A DNA stretch of 64,000 nucleotides, taken from assembly GCA_958295495.1 (NCBI GenBank), contig OY282352.1, positions 5,650,049-5,714,048 of the forward strand. The letters are read 5' to 3'. Made by a program: the position numbers and the translations under genes. The number at the start of each line of letters is the position of its first letter. The first letter of the stretch is position 1. Below the pieces are notes generated by a model. The model worked only from the letters and a program-made list of their open reading frames with translations, was not told the origin of the DNA and searched no databases. This document shows, piece after piece, positions 33,879 through 42,718 of the stretch. This DNA comes from an uncultured Latescibacterota bacterium (GTDB lineage: Bacteria > Latescibacterota > UBA2968 > UBA8231).

Positions 33879-35333
33879 CTAGAAGAATTTATCGATGGTG
33901 ATTTTGGCCGGTGGCTTGGTCAGAAGCGAGCCGACGATCATCGCCACGGCAGAAGCGGCTAGGATCACCGCCACGGGCATTACCCCGGTCATGCCGACCG
34001 TATAGCCGGGGACTTTCCACCCCTGAAAGAAGAAATAGGACCACAGCGCGGCCACGGTGAGCACCGAGGCAAAGGCGCCGTACTGGGTGCTGCGCCTCCA
34101 AAACAGGGCGGCGACGACCACTGGAAAGAGCGCTGCAAAGCCGGTGAAGGACCAGACCGCGAGAGAGAAGATGCTGCGAGCCGAGACCAGCGAGAGCGCG
34201 TAAGTAAGGGCGAAGATGGCGATCACGAAGAGGCGGCCCCACAGGACTTGGGCCTTTTCGCTCAATTCGTCGCCCTTGCGGTAGTGGCGGACGATGTCTT
34301 GGGTGAACATGTTGCTGATGGAGAGCACCTGCGAGTCGAGCGAGGACATAATGGCGGCAAAGACCCCGGCGGCGAGCAGGCCGGCGAGCGCACCGGGGGC
34401 GTGTTGGTCAATCATCTTGACCAGCACTGAGTTGGCGGCCGGGCCCTTGAGGCCGGGGAAGTCAATGCTGCCGAAAATCCCCAAGAGCACGCTGGGAATC
34501 CAGACGATGGCAATGCACAGGGGGTACAGCATTAGGGGGTAGCGGAAGGTGCGGGCGCTTTGGGCGGTGAGCCAGTGAGTGAAAAGGTGGGGGAACATGC
34601 CCACCGACAGCGGGATGCAGGTGTAGGTTAAGAGTTTGATTGGGCTGATGAGGTCTCCTTTGATCAGCAGCTCGGGGTGCGCCGCCGCGACTTGCGCTAG
34701 CGCACGGTCCAGCCCGCCCAGTTTATCGACGATGACGAAGAAAGTCGCGCCGCCCAAGAGCATAAAGACCAGCGTTTGGAAGGCGTTGGCCCAGGCCGTG
34801 CCCCTCATGCCGCCAAAACTGACGTAGGTCAGCACCACCAAGCAGATCAGCAGGCCGCCGGCCCACTGGGGGATTTGCCCTTTGGTAACTTGGGCGAGGG
34901 CGATGCCACCGCCCATAACGCCGATGAGCAGGTAGGGGATCAGCAGCGCGACCATGACCGCGAAGAGCAGGAGGCCCAAGCCGTCAGAGTCCCAGCGGCG
35001 GCGGAAGTACTGGACCTGCGTGAGTAGGTTGTGGCGCTTGCCCAGTGCCCAGATGCGGGTGCCGATAAAGAAGAAGACGGTGGGGATAATCAGGGCCGAG
35101 CCCGAAGGCATCAGGGCAAAGACGCCGATCCCAGTGTGATAGGCTTCGCCAGAGGCCCCCAAAATGGCGAACGCGGTCATGTTGGTGCCAAACAGCGACA
35201 TCAGCAGCAGGAAGGGGCCGATGGAGCGGCTGGCAACGAAGTAGTCCTCGCCGGTGCCGCGAAAGAAGCGATTGGAGAGGACGCCGATGCAGAGTACTAG
35301 GCCGAGGTAGCAGAAGATGATGGTCGTGGTCAT
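33879..35333 (-). CDS. Sodium:solute symporter family protein
   Basis: 484 aa from the ATG at 35333, which overlaps the DUF3311 stop (ATGA). About 13 transmembrane helices are visible, with 'NRFFRGTGEDYFVASRSIGP' and 'GTNMTAFAILGASGEAYHTG' as in the SSS family (pantothenate, proline or carboxylate uptake). The DUF3311-SSS pairing is a recurrent transporter unit. In this operon it presumably imports a precursor or substrate. Substrate not predictable from the sequence. Confidence 0.88.
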   Translation of the reverse strand: MTTTIIFCYLGLVLCIGVLSNRFFRGTGEDYFVASRSIGPFLLLMSLFGTNMTAFAILGASGEAYHTGIGVFALMPSGSALIIPTVFFFIGTRIWALGKRHNLLTQVQYFRRRWDSDGLGLLLFAVMVALLIPYLLIGVMGGGIALAQVTKGQIPQWAGGLLICLVVLTYVSFGGMRGTAWANAFQTLVFMLLGGATFFVIVDKLGGLDRALAQVAAAHPELLIKGDLISPIKLLTYTCIPLSVGMFPHLFTHWLTAQSARTFRYPLMLYPLCIAIVWIPSVLLGIFGSIDFPGLKGPAANSVLVKMIDQHAPGALAGLLAAGVFAAIMSSLDSQVLSISNMFTQDIVRHYRKGDELSEKAQVLWGRLFVIAIFALTYALSLVSARSIFSLAVWSFTGFAALFPVVVAALFWRRSTQYGAFASVLTVAALWSYFFFQGWKVPGYTVGMTGVMPVAVILAASAVAMIVGSLLTKPPAKITIDKFF

Positions 35334-35554
35334 GCGGCTTGTTCCTCGTCCTCCGCGTCTAGTTCGGACGGCCAAGCGTAGTTGACCAGCAAAACCATCA
35401 GCCCGGCGGCCGCCACGCAGAAGCCGATGTGGTAGAGCAAGCCGATGGGCAGCCCCCAGACGATGCGCGGATCGTCCCAGAGCCAGAGGTCGTTGTGCAG
35501 GAGATAGAGGACCAGAAGCCCCAAGTAGAGGAGCCGGCGGACGGGGGCGTTCAC
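35330..35554 (-). CDS. DUF3311-like small membrane protein, symporter partner
   Basis: 74 aa with two hydrophobic helices ('RLLYLGLLVLYLLHND' and 'FCVAAAGLMVLLVNYAW') and an acidic tail. DUF3311 proteins are encoded just before SSS-family symporters and probably act as a small subunit. It overlaps both neighbours by 4 bp. Confidence 0.75.
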   Translation of the reverse strand: MNAPVRRLLYLGLLVLYLLHNDLWLWDDPRIVWGLPIGLLYHIGFCVAAAGLMVLLVNYAWPSELDAEDEEQAA

Positions 35555-36807
35555 GGTGTTGCTCCTGAAGGTTGTGGGCTTAAGGCGACGGCGGCGGGCA
35601 TCTGGCAGACCTCGCTCATAGGCCCGAAAATGGGCTCGATGTGTTCGCTGAAGAGGTTGCCGCTCAGTACGTCAATGACCCCCTGTTTGCATTCGGGATG
35701 GCGTTTGAGGAATTCGGCGAAGCTGAAGTCCTTGGAGTAGAAGGCGTACACCATTTTGCGCACCGCCTCCATGCCGCGCACTAGTTGGGGGCCGAACCCC
35801 CCGAGTTGGTCGGCCGAGAAGTCCCCTGTGGCGAAGGCCCCGGCAATGGCGTCGGCGGCCATCTCGCCGGATTTGAGGGCTAGGTACACGCCCGAGGAGT
35901 ACATCGGGTCGAGAAAACAGAACGCGTCGCCGACCAGCACCCAGCCTTCGCCGGCGATGCGGCTGGCGCGGTAGGAAAAGTCCTTGGTGGTCTTGACCGG
36001 AAAGAGCTGGGCGGCGTTTTGCAGGCGCTCCTGCATGGGTCGGCATTTGGCCAACTCTTGGTCGAAGATGGTCTGCGCGTCTTCTCGGCGGCCTTGGACC
36101 AAGTAGGAGATCGCGCCGACCACGCCGACGCTGACCACATCGTCGGACAGGGGAATGTACCAAAACCAAGAATCCCGGTTCTCAGTGTGGAGGATCAAGG
36201 TCGCGCCCGCGTCGAAGCCTTCGTCGCGCCGACCGCCGCGATAGTGGGTGTAGATCGAAGCCTTCTTCAGCTCGGGCTCGGGCACGGTCAGCTTGAGCTT
36301 GCGGCCGATCAGTGCGCTCTGGCCGGAGGCATCGACGACGACCCGCGCAGTAAAATCGCGGGTTTGGCCGTCGGCGAGTTTGGCGCGCACACCTCTTGCG
36401 CGGTCTCCCTCGAACAGCACTTTGAGGACCCGGGCCCCCTGATGCACTTGCGCCCCTTTTTCGCGGGCGTTGTCGAGGAGCATCTCGTCGAATGCGCCGC
36501 GCAGGACCTGCCAAGTTATTGCGCTTTCGTGGGGGTTGGTGTCAGAAAAGTAAAAGGGCGTCGAGCCGCGACCCGACTTGCCGAAAAACTGTACGCTGTG
36601 CTTGCGGGGAAAGGCGCTGTCTTTGAGCCTGTCGAGTACGCCGAGCCGTTTGAACGTCCAGTACGTGTCCGGCATCAGGGACTCGCCGATGGCGAAGCGG
36701 GGAAACTGCTCCCGCTCGAAGAGCCGGACTTGGCGGCCGGTTGCGGCTAGGAGGGCGGCTACGGTGCTGCCGGCCGGGCCGCCGCCGATGACGATGACAT
36801 CGTTCAC
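35551..36807 (-). CDS. FAD-dependent oxidoreductase, tryptophan-halogenase-like
   Basis: 418 aa. The dinucleotide-binding motif is GGGPAGS (8-14). 'FPRFAIGESLMP' follows, characteristic of the halogenase/geranylgeranyl-reductase superfamily. 'DSWFWYIPLSDDVVSVG' carries the WxWxIP-type motif associated with flavin-dependent halogenases and suppression of monooxygenation. 'GDAFCFLDPMYSSGVYLA' is the second FAD motif. It could be a halogenase or a reductase/hydroxylase of a carrier-bound substrate. It overlaps the preceding ligase gene by 4 bp, supporting action on that ligase's product. Confidence 0.82.
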   Translation of the reverse strand: MNDVIVIGGGPAGSTVAALLAATGRQVRLFEREQFPRFAIGESLMPDTYWTFKRLGVLDRLKDSAFPRKHSVQFFGKSGRGSTPFYFSDTNPHESAITWQVLRGAFDEMLLDNAREKGAQVHQGARVLKVLFEGDRARGVRAKLADGQTRDFTARVVVDASGQSALIGRKLKLTVPEPELKKASIYTHYRGGRRDEGFDAGATLILHTENRDSWFWYIPLSDDVVSVGVVGAISYLVQGRREDAQTIFDQELAKCRPMQERLQNAAQLFPVKTTKDFSYRASRIAGEGWVLVGDAFCFLDPMYSSGVYLALKSGEMAADAIAGAFATGDFSADQLGGFGPQLVRGMEAVRKMVYAFYSKDFSFAEFLKRHPECKQGVIDVLSGNLFSEHIEPIFGPMSEVCQMPAAVALSPQPSGATP

Positions 36808-38081
36808 TTATGGCTCCTGTGATCGGTGACGCGCTGGGCTTTGAGTTCAAAGCGCGGCAAGGTATTCGGCGCGGCGATTTGGACGTCGGCGCGCAGTCCC
36901 AGCCGGTGGGCGAGGGCGCGTTGTACTTGGTCGGCGGTGTCGTTGGCGTCGCCGTTGAGTTCTATGCGCACCTCCAACTCGTCCAGTGCTCTGCGTCGGT
37001 GGACGTCAACGGCGAATTCGGTGACTGCGGAGAATTGGCGCACGACGTTTTCAATGGCGCTGGGATAGACGACCACGCCGCGGATGAGCAAGGCGTCGTC
37101 GAGGCGGCCGGTGATGCCGCCTTGGAGCCGCTGGAAGGTGCGGCCGCAAGCACAGAGCGTGCGATTGAGCGCGACGCGATCGCCGGTGCGGTAGCGGAGG
37201 ACCGGCATCCCGGTGCGGCCGAGATTGGTGATGACCAACTCGCCCTCGTCGGCGGGTGCGCCGCTTTGCGGATCGACGACCTCGCAGATGAACTCGCCCT
37301 CGTTGAGATGCAGGCCAGCCTGTTGGCGGCAGTCGAAACCCCAAGCACCGACCTCGGTGGCTCCGGCGTGGTCGAAGCAGTGGGCACCCCAAGTGCGCTC
37401 GATTTGGGCGCGGATAGCCGGGAGATTCGCGCCTGGCTCGCCGGCGAGGATGGTGGTGTGGACGCTGCCCGCGGCGAGGTTGAGGCCGCGGGCGCGGGCG
37501 ACTTCGCCCAAGTGCAAGGCATAGGTTGGTGTACACACGAGGACGGTGATCGCGTTTTCGACGATGGCCTCCAAGCGCTGGGCCGAAGACATGCCGCCGC
37601 CGGGGACGATCAGCGCGCCGATGTGCCTGGCCCCTTCGTGCCCGCTCCAGAAGCCGATGAAGGGGCCAAAGGAGAAGGCGAAAAAGATGCGGTCGCGGTC
37701 GCCGACGCCAGCGGCGCGATAGACTTGGGCCCAGCAGCGGCCCCACCAGTCCCAGCTCTCGGCCGTGTCCAGCCAGCGCAGGCGCTGGCCGGTGGTGCCG
37801 GAGGTCTGGTGGATGCGGGTGTAGCATTCGGGCGGCGAGGTGAGGTTGGTGCCATAGGGGGGGTGGGCGACTTGGTCGGCAGAAAGTTCGGCGCGGGTGG
37901 TAAAGGGGAGGCGGGCCAAGTCGGAGAGAGTGGCGATGTCCTCGGCCCGTGTGATCCCGGTCGCGTTGAGCTTCTGGCGGCAAAATGCGTTGGTCTCTAG
38001 CACGGGACTGAGCAGGGTGTGCAGACGTTGAAGCTGATGCTTGGCCAGCGCGTCGCGGCTGAGGTGTTCGCAGGTATTCAT
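36804..38081 (-). CDS. Phenylacetate-CoA ligase (PaaK)-like adenylate-forming enzyme
   Basis: 425 aa. The AMP-binding core is 'HQTSGTTGQRLRW', with 'DHAGATEVGAWGF' as the second motif and 'LGRTGMPVLRYRTGDRV' before the hinge. 'GRLDDALLIRGVVVYPSAIE' begins the C-terminal AMP-binding lid domain. A CxC ('LCACGRTF') is typical of PaaK. It should activate a carboxylate as acyl-AMP/acyl-CoA. It lies between the TonB receptor and the halogenase-like flavoenzyme with 4-bp overlaps on both sides. The substrate is unknown; an aromatic acid is suggested by the family only. Confidence 0.85.
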   Translation of the reverse strand: MNTCEHLSRDALAKHQLQRLHTLLSPVLETNAFCRQKLNATGITRAEDIATLSDLARLPFTTRAELSADQVAHPPYGTNLTSPPECYTRIHQTSGTTGQRLRWLDTAESWDWWGRCWAQVYRAAGVGDRDRIFFAFSFGPFIGFWSGHEGARHIGALIVPGGGMSSAQRLEAIVENAITVLVCTPTYALHLGEVARARGLNLAAGSVHTTILAGEPGANLPAIRAQIERTWGAHCFDHAGATEVGAWGFDCRQQAGLHLNEGEFICEVVDPQSGAPADEGELVITNLGRTGMPVLRYRTGDRVALNRTLCACGRTFQRLQGGITGRLDDALLIRGVVVYPSAIENVVRQFSAVTEFAVDVHRRRALDELEVRIELNGDANDTADQVQRALAHRLGLRADVQIAAPNTLPRFELKAQRVTDHRSHK

Positions 38082-40213
38082 AGCGAATAACCGAGGGTCG
38101 CCTTGAAGGAGAAAGGGGCCGCTGGGATGACCGAGGTGCCCCCGAATCCCCGGGTTTCGTATTCGCGGTCAGTCAGATTCTTGAGGTTGATCCGCAAAAG
38201 CCCCGGCCCTTGGCGGTAAGTCAGCCCGAGGTCGAAGGTCAGCGCGCCGTCGATTTGGTAGACATTGTCCTCGGCGGCAAACTGGCTGCCGACGTAGCGG
38301 ATGCCGGCGGCCAAGGTGAGGTTTTCGCCCCAGTCGCGGGCGGCCCACAGCGTCGCCAGGTGCTCGGGGGCGAAGGCCGGGGCGTTGCCCGTGCGGTCGA
38401 AGAGCTGGGGGACGAAGCCATCGGCGGTGGGGACTAATACGGCTTCGTTGAAGCGCGTCAACTCGGCGTCCAAAAAGGCATAGGTGCCTTGGGCGTACCA
38501 TCCTTGGGCCAGCCGCGCTGCCAGCTCCAGCTCCAGGCCCCGCGCGCGCTGGTCGCCGAGCTGCTGGGTGACTCCGTTGTCGTCGGGGATGGGGATGTGC
38601 TCTTTGTCGAGGTTAAAGACGGCGAAGTTGGCGTTGAGATTGCCGTTGAGCAGCACGGCTTTGGCACCGATTTCGTATTGCGTGCTTTCCTCGGGGTCGC
38701 GGTTGCCCACGACTTGAGCCGAAGGTGCGGCAAAGGCGCGGCCCGTATTGGCGTAGAGCGAAAGGGTCTGGGTGGGGGCGAAGACTGCGCCGAGGAGCGG
38801 GCTTAGCTGCCGGTAATCGCGCTTGGTGGCGGTGAGGTCGTCTGCGTAGTCAATCCAGTCGAAACGGCCCCCGAGCAAGAGCTCGAAGTGGGGGCTGACG
38901 ATTATGCGGTCGATAAAATAGGGGGCCAGTGATTGCGCGGCGGTCTGGCCGGCCGTCGCTTGCTCTGGGAGGGGGACCACGAGGGAATCGGTCCCGGCTT
39001 CGGCCGGCATCAACGGGGCCAGACTCGGCGGCAACGTCGCGTCGAGGGTGAACAAATCGACTAGCGAAAGCAAGGCCACGTCCAAGGTGAAGTCGTCCGC
39101 GTGGTTGGCCATTTCAAAGCCGAAGAGGAGCTGGTGTTCGATACCGCTGGTTCGCAGCTCCAGCAGGCCTTCGACTTGGTTGCCGACGATCCGTTGCTGG
39201 TCGTCGAGGTCGAGCAAGGTGCGGGCGAGGTCCAGCGAACCGGCCGCGTTCGGGAAGGCTCCGTTGAAGAGGGTGCCCTGCGAGGGCCAAGCGAGACTGG
39301 TGTAGTAGAATTTGTCGCGCAACGTGAAATTAGGTGCTAAATGCCATTCATAATCGGCGCGCAAGCGCAGGATGGTCTGTTCGGAAAGGTCAAAGGGCGA
39401 CTGGTACGAGCGGGTGCGCGGCACGTCGGGCAGGGCACCGCCGACGATGGGCAGCCCCGAGTCGGACCGATGTTGGCTCGTCAAGTACTCGAAGTCGAGG
39501 TGCAGCACCGAGTGCGCGCCGAGGTTCAGCCGCAGCGTTGGGTTTATGGCGAGGATCGAGCTGTTTTTGTCGTCGCGGTAGCTTTCCGCATCCTGCCACA
39601 GCGCATTGAGACGCAAGGCGAGGCCCTCGTCGGGCAGGGCGCGGCCGGCGTCGAGGGTGGCTCGGTAGGTGGAGAAGCTCCCTAAGGAGGTGTTGACGCG
39701 GGCGAAGTTGCTCGCCGGGTCTGGCCGTTTGCGGACGAGGTTGATGGTGCCCGACAGGGGGTTGCCGCCGTAGAGAAAGGCCCCGGGGCCTTTGAGGGCT
39801 TCGACGCGGTCCACATTGTAGAGCTGGTAGAAGGTGGCTTCGGGTTCAGGGGCACCGTCGGAGAGGACCAAGCCGTTGGCGAGCGAGTCGAAGCCGCGCA
39901 GGTAGAACAGGTCGTGGACGCCGAAGTTAGTGTGGACGCCGACGCCGCTGACATTGGCCAGCGCATCGCTGAGGGTCGCGCCGTCTTGGGTCTCGATCAG
40001 GGCTTGGGGGACGATCCCGACGCTCAAGGGGGTCTTGTGCAGGGGCAGGGGCATCTTGGTGGCGATGGCGTTGGCGCGGGGGATGGCCAGTCGCGAGCCA
40101 GTGATGATCGTCTCGCCGACGACGTGGAGTGAGTCGGCGGTGCTCTGGGCATGGGCGAGGGTTGTCGTCAGCGACAGAGCAAAGATCAATAGCGTGCCGT
40201 GGCTATTCCTCAT
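38078..40213 (-). CDS. TonB-dependent receptor (siderophore-receptor-like)
   Basis: 711 aa with a signal peptide (residues 1-23, ending 'LAHA'). A plug domain covers about 45-160 ('TPLSVGIVPQALIE', 'LSDALANVSGV', 'LYNVDRVEALKGPGAFLYGG', 'LSGTINLVRKRP'). A 22-strand-type barrel follows. The plug sequence matches FhuA/FpvA-like siderophore receptors. It would import an iron chelate or another scarce compound across the outer membrane. Overlap with a PQQ-propeller gene and a PaaK-like ligase gene ties it to the operon's pathway. Confidence 0.9.
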   Translation of the reverse strand: MRNSHGTLLIFALSLTTTLAHAQSTADSLHVVGETIITGSRLAIPRANAIATKMPLPLHKTPLSVGIVPQALIETQDGATLSDALANVSGVGVHTNFGVHDLFYLRGFDSLANGLVLSDGAPEPEATFYQLYNVDRVEALKGPGAFLYGGNPLSGTINLVRKRPDPASNFARVNTSLGSFSTYRATLDAGRALPDEGLALRLNALWQDAESYRDDKNSSILAINPTLRLNLGAHSVLHLDFEYLTSQHRSDSGLPIVGGALPDVPRTRSYQSPFDLSEQTILRLRADYEWHLAPNFTLRDKFYYTSLAWPSQGTLFNGAFPNAAGSLDLARTLLDLDDQQRIVGNQVEGLLELRTSGIEHQLLFGFEMANHADDFTLDVALLSLVDLFTLDATLPPSLAPLMPAEAGTDSLVVPLPEQATAGQTAAQSLAPYFIDRIIVSPHFELLLGGRFDWIDYADDLTATKRDYRQLSPLLGAVFAPTQTLSLYANTGRAFAAPSAQVVGNRDPEESTQYEIGAKAVLLNGNLNANFAVFNLDKEHIPIPDDNGVTQQLGDQRARGLELELAARLAQGWYAQGTYAFLDAELTRFNEAVLVPTADGFVPQLFDRTGNAPAFAPEHLATLWAARDWGENLTLAAGIRYVGSQFAAEDNVYQIDGALTFDLGLTYRQGPGLLRINLKNLTDREYETRGFGGTSVIPAAPFSFKATLGYSL

Positions 40214-41454
40214 TGGGCTGCTACCGCCAAGTTGATGCAGACGATTTCGCTTTCATCGCGGAGGTAGAGCCGGCCGCCTACGAGTGAGGGCACTGTCCAG
40301 CATTTGCTGCGGTGGAAGACTTGAGTTTTGGCCTTTTCGACGAAGCTGGCCGGCGTGGCTTTGGCTACGCCGAGATTGCCGCGCTCGCCCAAGACGACGA
40401 GGTGCCCGTCGGCGATGATCAGGGTGCCCTTGGCATAGCCGCGGGTCTTCCACTTTTCTTCGCCAGTCTCGGCGTCGAGGCACTTGAGGATCGAGCCGTC
40501 GAAACCGTAGAGGTAGCCCTCGTAGTAGATGGAGGTGGCGAAGTGGTTTTTCATGTTCTTGTTGCGCCAGACCTCCGCCACCTGATAGCGGCCGTCTGTG
40601 GCGGTGACCTCCACCACGGTGCCGCCCGTGCCGTAGTTGGAGGAGATAAAGAAGCGGTTGGGTGGGATGAAAACCGGGGTGGCGGCGTTGACGTCGTGGC
40701 TGGTCGTCCAGGGGTGTTTCCACAGCACCCGGCCGTGTTGCAGCGCGACTGAGACCAGCCCGTAGCCAGTGAAAAACACCGCTTGGCGCGTTTGGCCGAT
40801 AGTGGCGGTGATGGGGGAGGAATAGCCCGGATTGTCGCTGCCGGTGGCCCAGGCGATCTCGCCGCTAACTTTGTCAAAGGCTATCAGCGAATGGCCGCTC
40901 TTACCGCCGGCTTCGATTAGGACTAAGTCCCCGGCGACCAGCGGCGACGCGCAAAAGCCCCAGCCGGGCATTTTACCGCCGAATTCGCGGACTAGGTCGT
41001 GGCTCCATTGGCTGGTGCCGGACTGGCTGTCGAGCGCGTGGAGTTTGCCATGGGCGCTGAAGACATAGACCATCCCGCCGTCAACAGTGGGGGTGGCGCG
41101 CGGACCGTCGCCGCCCTGCCGTTCCGTGAAATTGTCGTCGGTGCGGGTGCGCCACAGCACCCGGCCATTGCGGGCGTCGAGACAGACCGCGTATTCGGCT
41201 TGGCTGTGGATGTACATCGTATAGATGCGATCGCCGACGATGGACAGGCCGGAAAAGCCCTTCCCGACTTGGACCCGCCAGGCCTCTGCAAAAGACGGCG
41301 TCGCGCCGAACAAGTCCGTCTCCGGCGAGATGCCGTTGCGGTCGGGGCCGAGCCATTGCGGCCAACCTGTCGATTGCCAGCGCGACCAATTTTGGGGCCG
41401 GGCTGGAAAGGCGCATAAGGCGAGGACTAGGGACGCACCTAATATCTTCTTCAT
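40210..41454 (-). CDS. PQQ-like beta-propeller secreted protein (tandem copy 2)
   Basis: 414 aa with a signal peptide (residues 1-20), then 'GWPQWLGPDRNGISPETDL' and eight-bladed repeats ('YAVCLDARNGRVLWR', 'KLHALDSQSGTSQWSHDL', 'LKCLDAETGEEKWKTRGY'). The C terminus ('CWTVPSLVGGRLYLRDESEI') is nearly the same as the next upstream gene, so the two are tandem duplicates. It is probably periplasmic. PQQ binding is not assured. It overlaps the TonB-receptor gene by 4 bp. Confidence 0.88.
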   Translation of the reverse strand: MKKILGASLVLALCAFPARPQNWSRWQSTGWPQWLGPDRNGISPETDLFGATPSFAEAWRVQVGKGFSGLSIVGDRIYTMYIHSQAEYAVCLDARNGRVLWRTRTDDNFTERQGGDGPRATPTVDGGMVYVFSAHGKLHALDSQSGTSQWSHDLVREFGGKMPGWGFCASPLVAGDLVLIEAGGKSGHSLIAFDKVSGEIAWATGSDNPGYSSPITATIGQTRQAVFFTGYGLVSVALQHGRVLWKHPWTTSHDVNAATPVFIPPNRFFISSNYGTGGTVVEVTATDGRYQVAEVWRNKNMKNHFATSIYYEGYLYGFDGSILKCLDAETGEEKWKTRGYAKGTLIIADGHLVVLGERGNLGVAKATPASFVEKAKTQVFHRSKCWTVPSLVGGRLYLRDESEIVCINLAVAAQ

Positions 41455-42704
41455 GGAGCTGCTCCTTGCACATTGAGGCAGACGATTTCGCTTTCGTTGC
41501 GGAGGTAGAGCCGGCCGTCGGCGAGCGAGGGGACCGTCCAGCAGCGGCTAGTGAGGACCTGGGCCTTGCTCTTTTGGCGGAAGCCTGCTGGCGTGGCCTC
41601 AACTAGGCCGAGCAGGCCTTCTTCGCCGAGGACGACGAGGTGCCCGTCGGCGACGATCAGGGTGCCTTTGCCGTAGCCGCGGGTCTTCCACTTTTCTTCG
41701 CCCGTTTCGGCGTCGAGGCACTTGAGGATTGCATTGTCAAAGCCGTAGAGATAATTCTCGTAGAGAACCGAGGTGCCGAAGTGGTTTTTCATCTTTTTGT
41801 TTTGCCAGACCTGCTCAACAGCGAGGCTGTCGCCATCGCTCTTGATTTGCAAGACCGCGCCGCCGTTGCCGTCGCCGGTGGAAATAAAAAGCCGGTCGGG
41901 CGCGATGAAAATTGGCGTCGCCGCGCTGACGTCGTAGCGGGTCTTCCAAGGGTAGCGCCAGTACATGCGGCCGTCTTCCGGGGCTAGGCCGATAAGCGAA
42001 TAAGCCGTGAAATAGGCAAGTTGGCGGGTGCCAGCCGCGGTGAAGGCGATGGGCGACGAATAGCTCATCTTTTCGTCGAGGGCGGTCCAAGCGGTTGCGC
42101 CGGTGTTTTTGTCGAGGGCTACGGCGGTGACCGCGGTTGTGCGGTCGATGACCATATCGACGACGAAGTTGCCATCGCGGCCGCCGGCTTCGACTAGGAG
42201 CAGGTCGCCCTCAATCAGCGGGGAGGTACTAAACCCCCACTTGGGCACTTCGCTGTCAAACTCGGCGACCAAGTCCTTTTCCCAGATCGGCGTACCGCTC
42301 GCGGCTGCGAGCGCGAAGAGCTTGCCGGTGGCGCCGAGCACATAGACGGTCTCGCCATCCACGGTGGGCGTCGAGCGCGGGCCGTCGCCTCCTTGGGTCT
42401 CCTTGTAGTAAGGGCCGGTGCGATGACGCCAGCGTTCCGCGCCGGTCTCGGCGTCGAGGCATATTGCGAACTCGTCGCCGCCTTGGGCAAACATGGTGAA
42501 TACCCGGCCGTTGGCGATGGAGATGCCGGAGAAGCCATTGCCGAGCGGGCCGCGCCACTGAACGGCGGGACCGTCGGCCGACCAATTTTGCAACAGATCC
42601 GTTTCGCTGGAGATGCCGTCGCGCTGGGGGCCGCGCCATTGGGGCCAGTCGGCCGCCTGTGCCGCGGCGGTCAGGACCAAGAGCAGTGGGATCGCGTTTT
42701 TCAA
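41451..42704 (-). CDS. PQQ-like beta-propeller secreted protein (tandem copy 1)
   Basis: 417 aa starting at a TTG (42704) with AGGAGG 6 nt upstream, a strong ribosome-binding site compensating for a weak start codon. A signal peptide covers about residues 1-17, then 'DWPQWRGPQRDGISSETDL'. It shares 'LKCLDAETGEEKWKTRGYGK' and 'SRCWTVPSLADGRLYLRNES' with its downstream duplicate. A 14-bp gap separates it from the radical SAM gene. It is probably a periplasmic propeller; enzyme or scaffold role unknown. Confidence 0.88.
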   Translation of the reverse strand: MKNAIPLLLVLTAAAQAADWPQWRGPQRDGISSETDLLQNWSADGPAVQWRGPLGNGFSGISIANGRVFTMFAQGGDEFAICLDAETGAERWRHRTGPYYKETQGGDGPRSTPTVDGETVYVLGATGKLFALAAASGTPIWEKDLVAEFDSEVPKWGFSTSPLIEGDLLLVEAGGRDGNFVVDMVIDRTTAVTAVALDKNTGATAWTALDEKMSYSSPIAFTAAGTRQLAYFTAYSLIGLAPEDGRMYWRYPWKTRYDVSAATPIFIAPDRLFISTGDGNGGAVLQIKSDGDSLAVEQVWQNKKMKNHFGTSVLYENYLYGFDNAILKCLDAETGEEKWKTRGYGKGTLIVADGHLVVLGEEGLLGLVEATPAGFRQKSKAQVLTSRCWTVPSLADGRLYLRNESEIVCLNVQGAAP

Positions 42705-42718
42705 ATGGAACCTCCTAC

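Noticed and set aside
36810..38000. A 396-aa plus-strand frame opposite the PaaK-like gene
   Set aside because: Composition is Ala/Gly/Val/Asp-rich without motifs; the minus-strand ligase explains the region.
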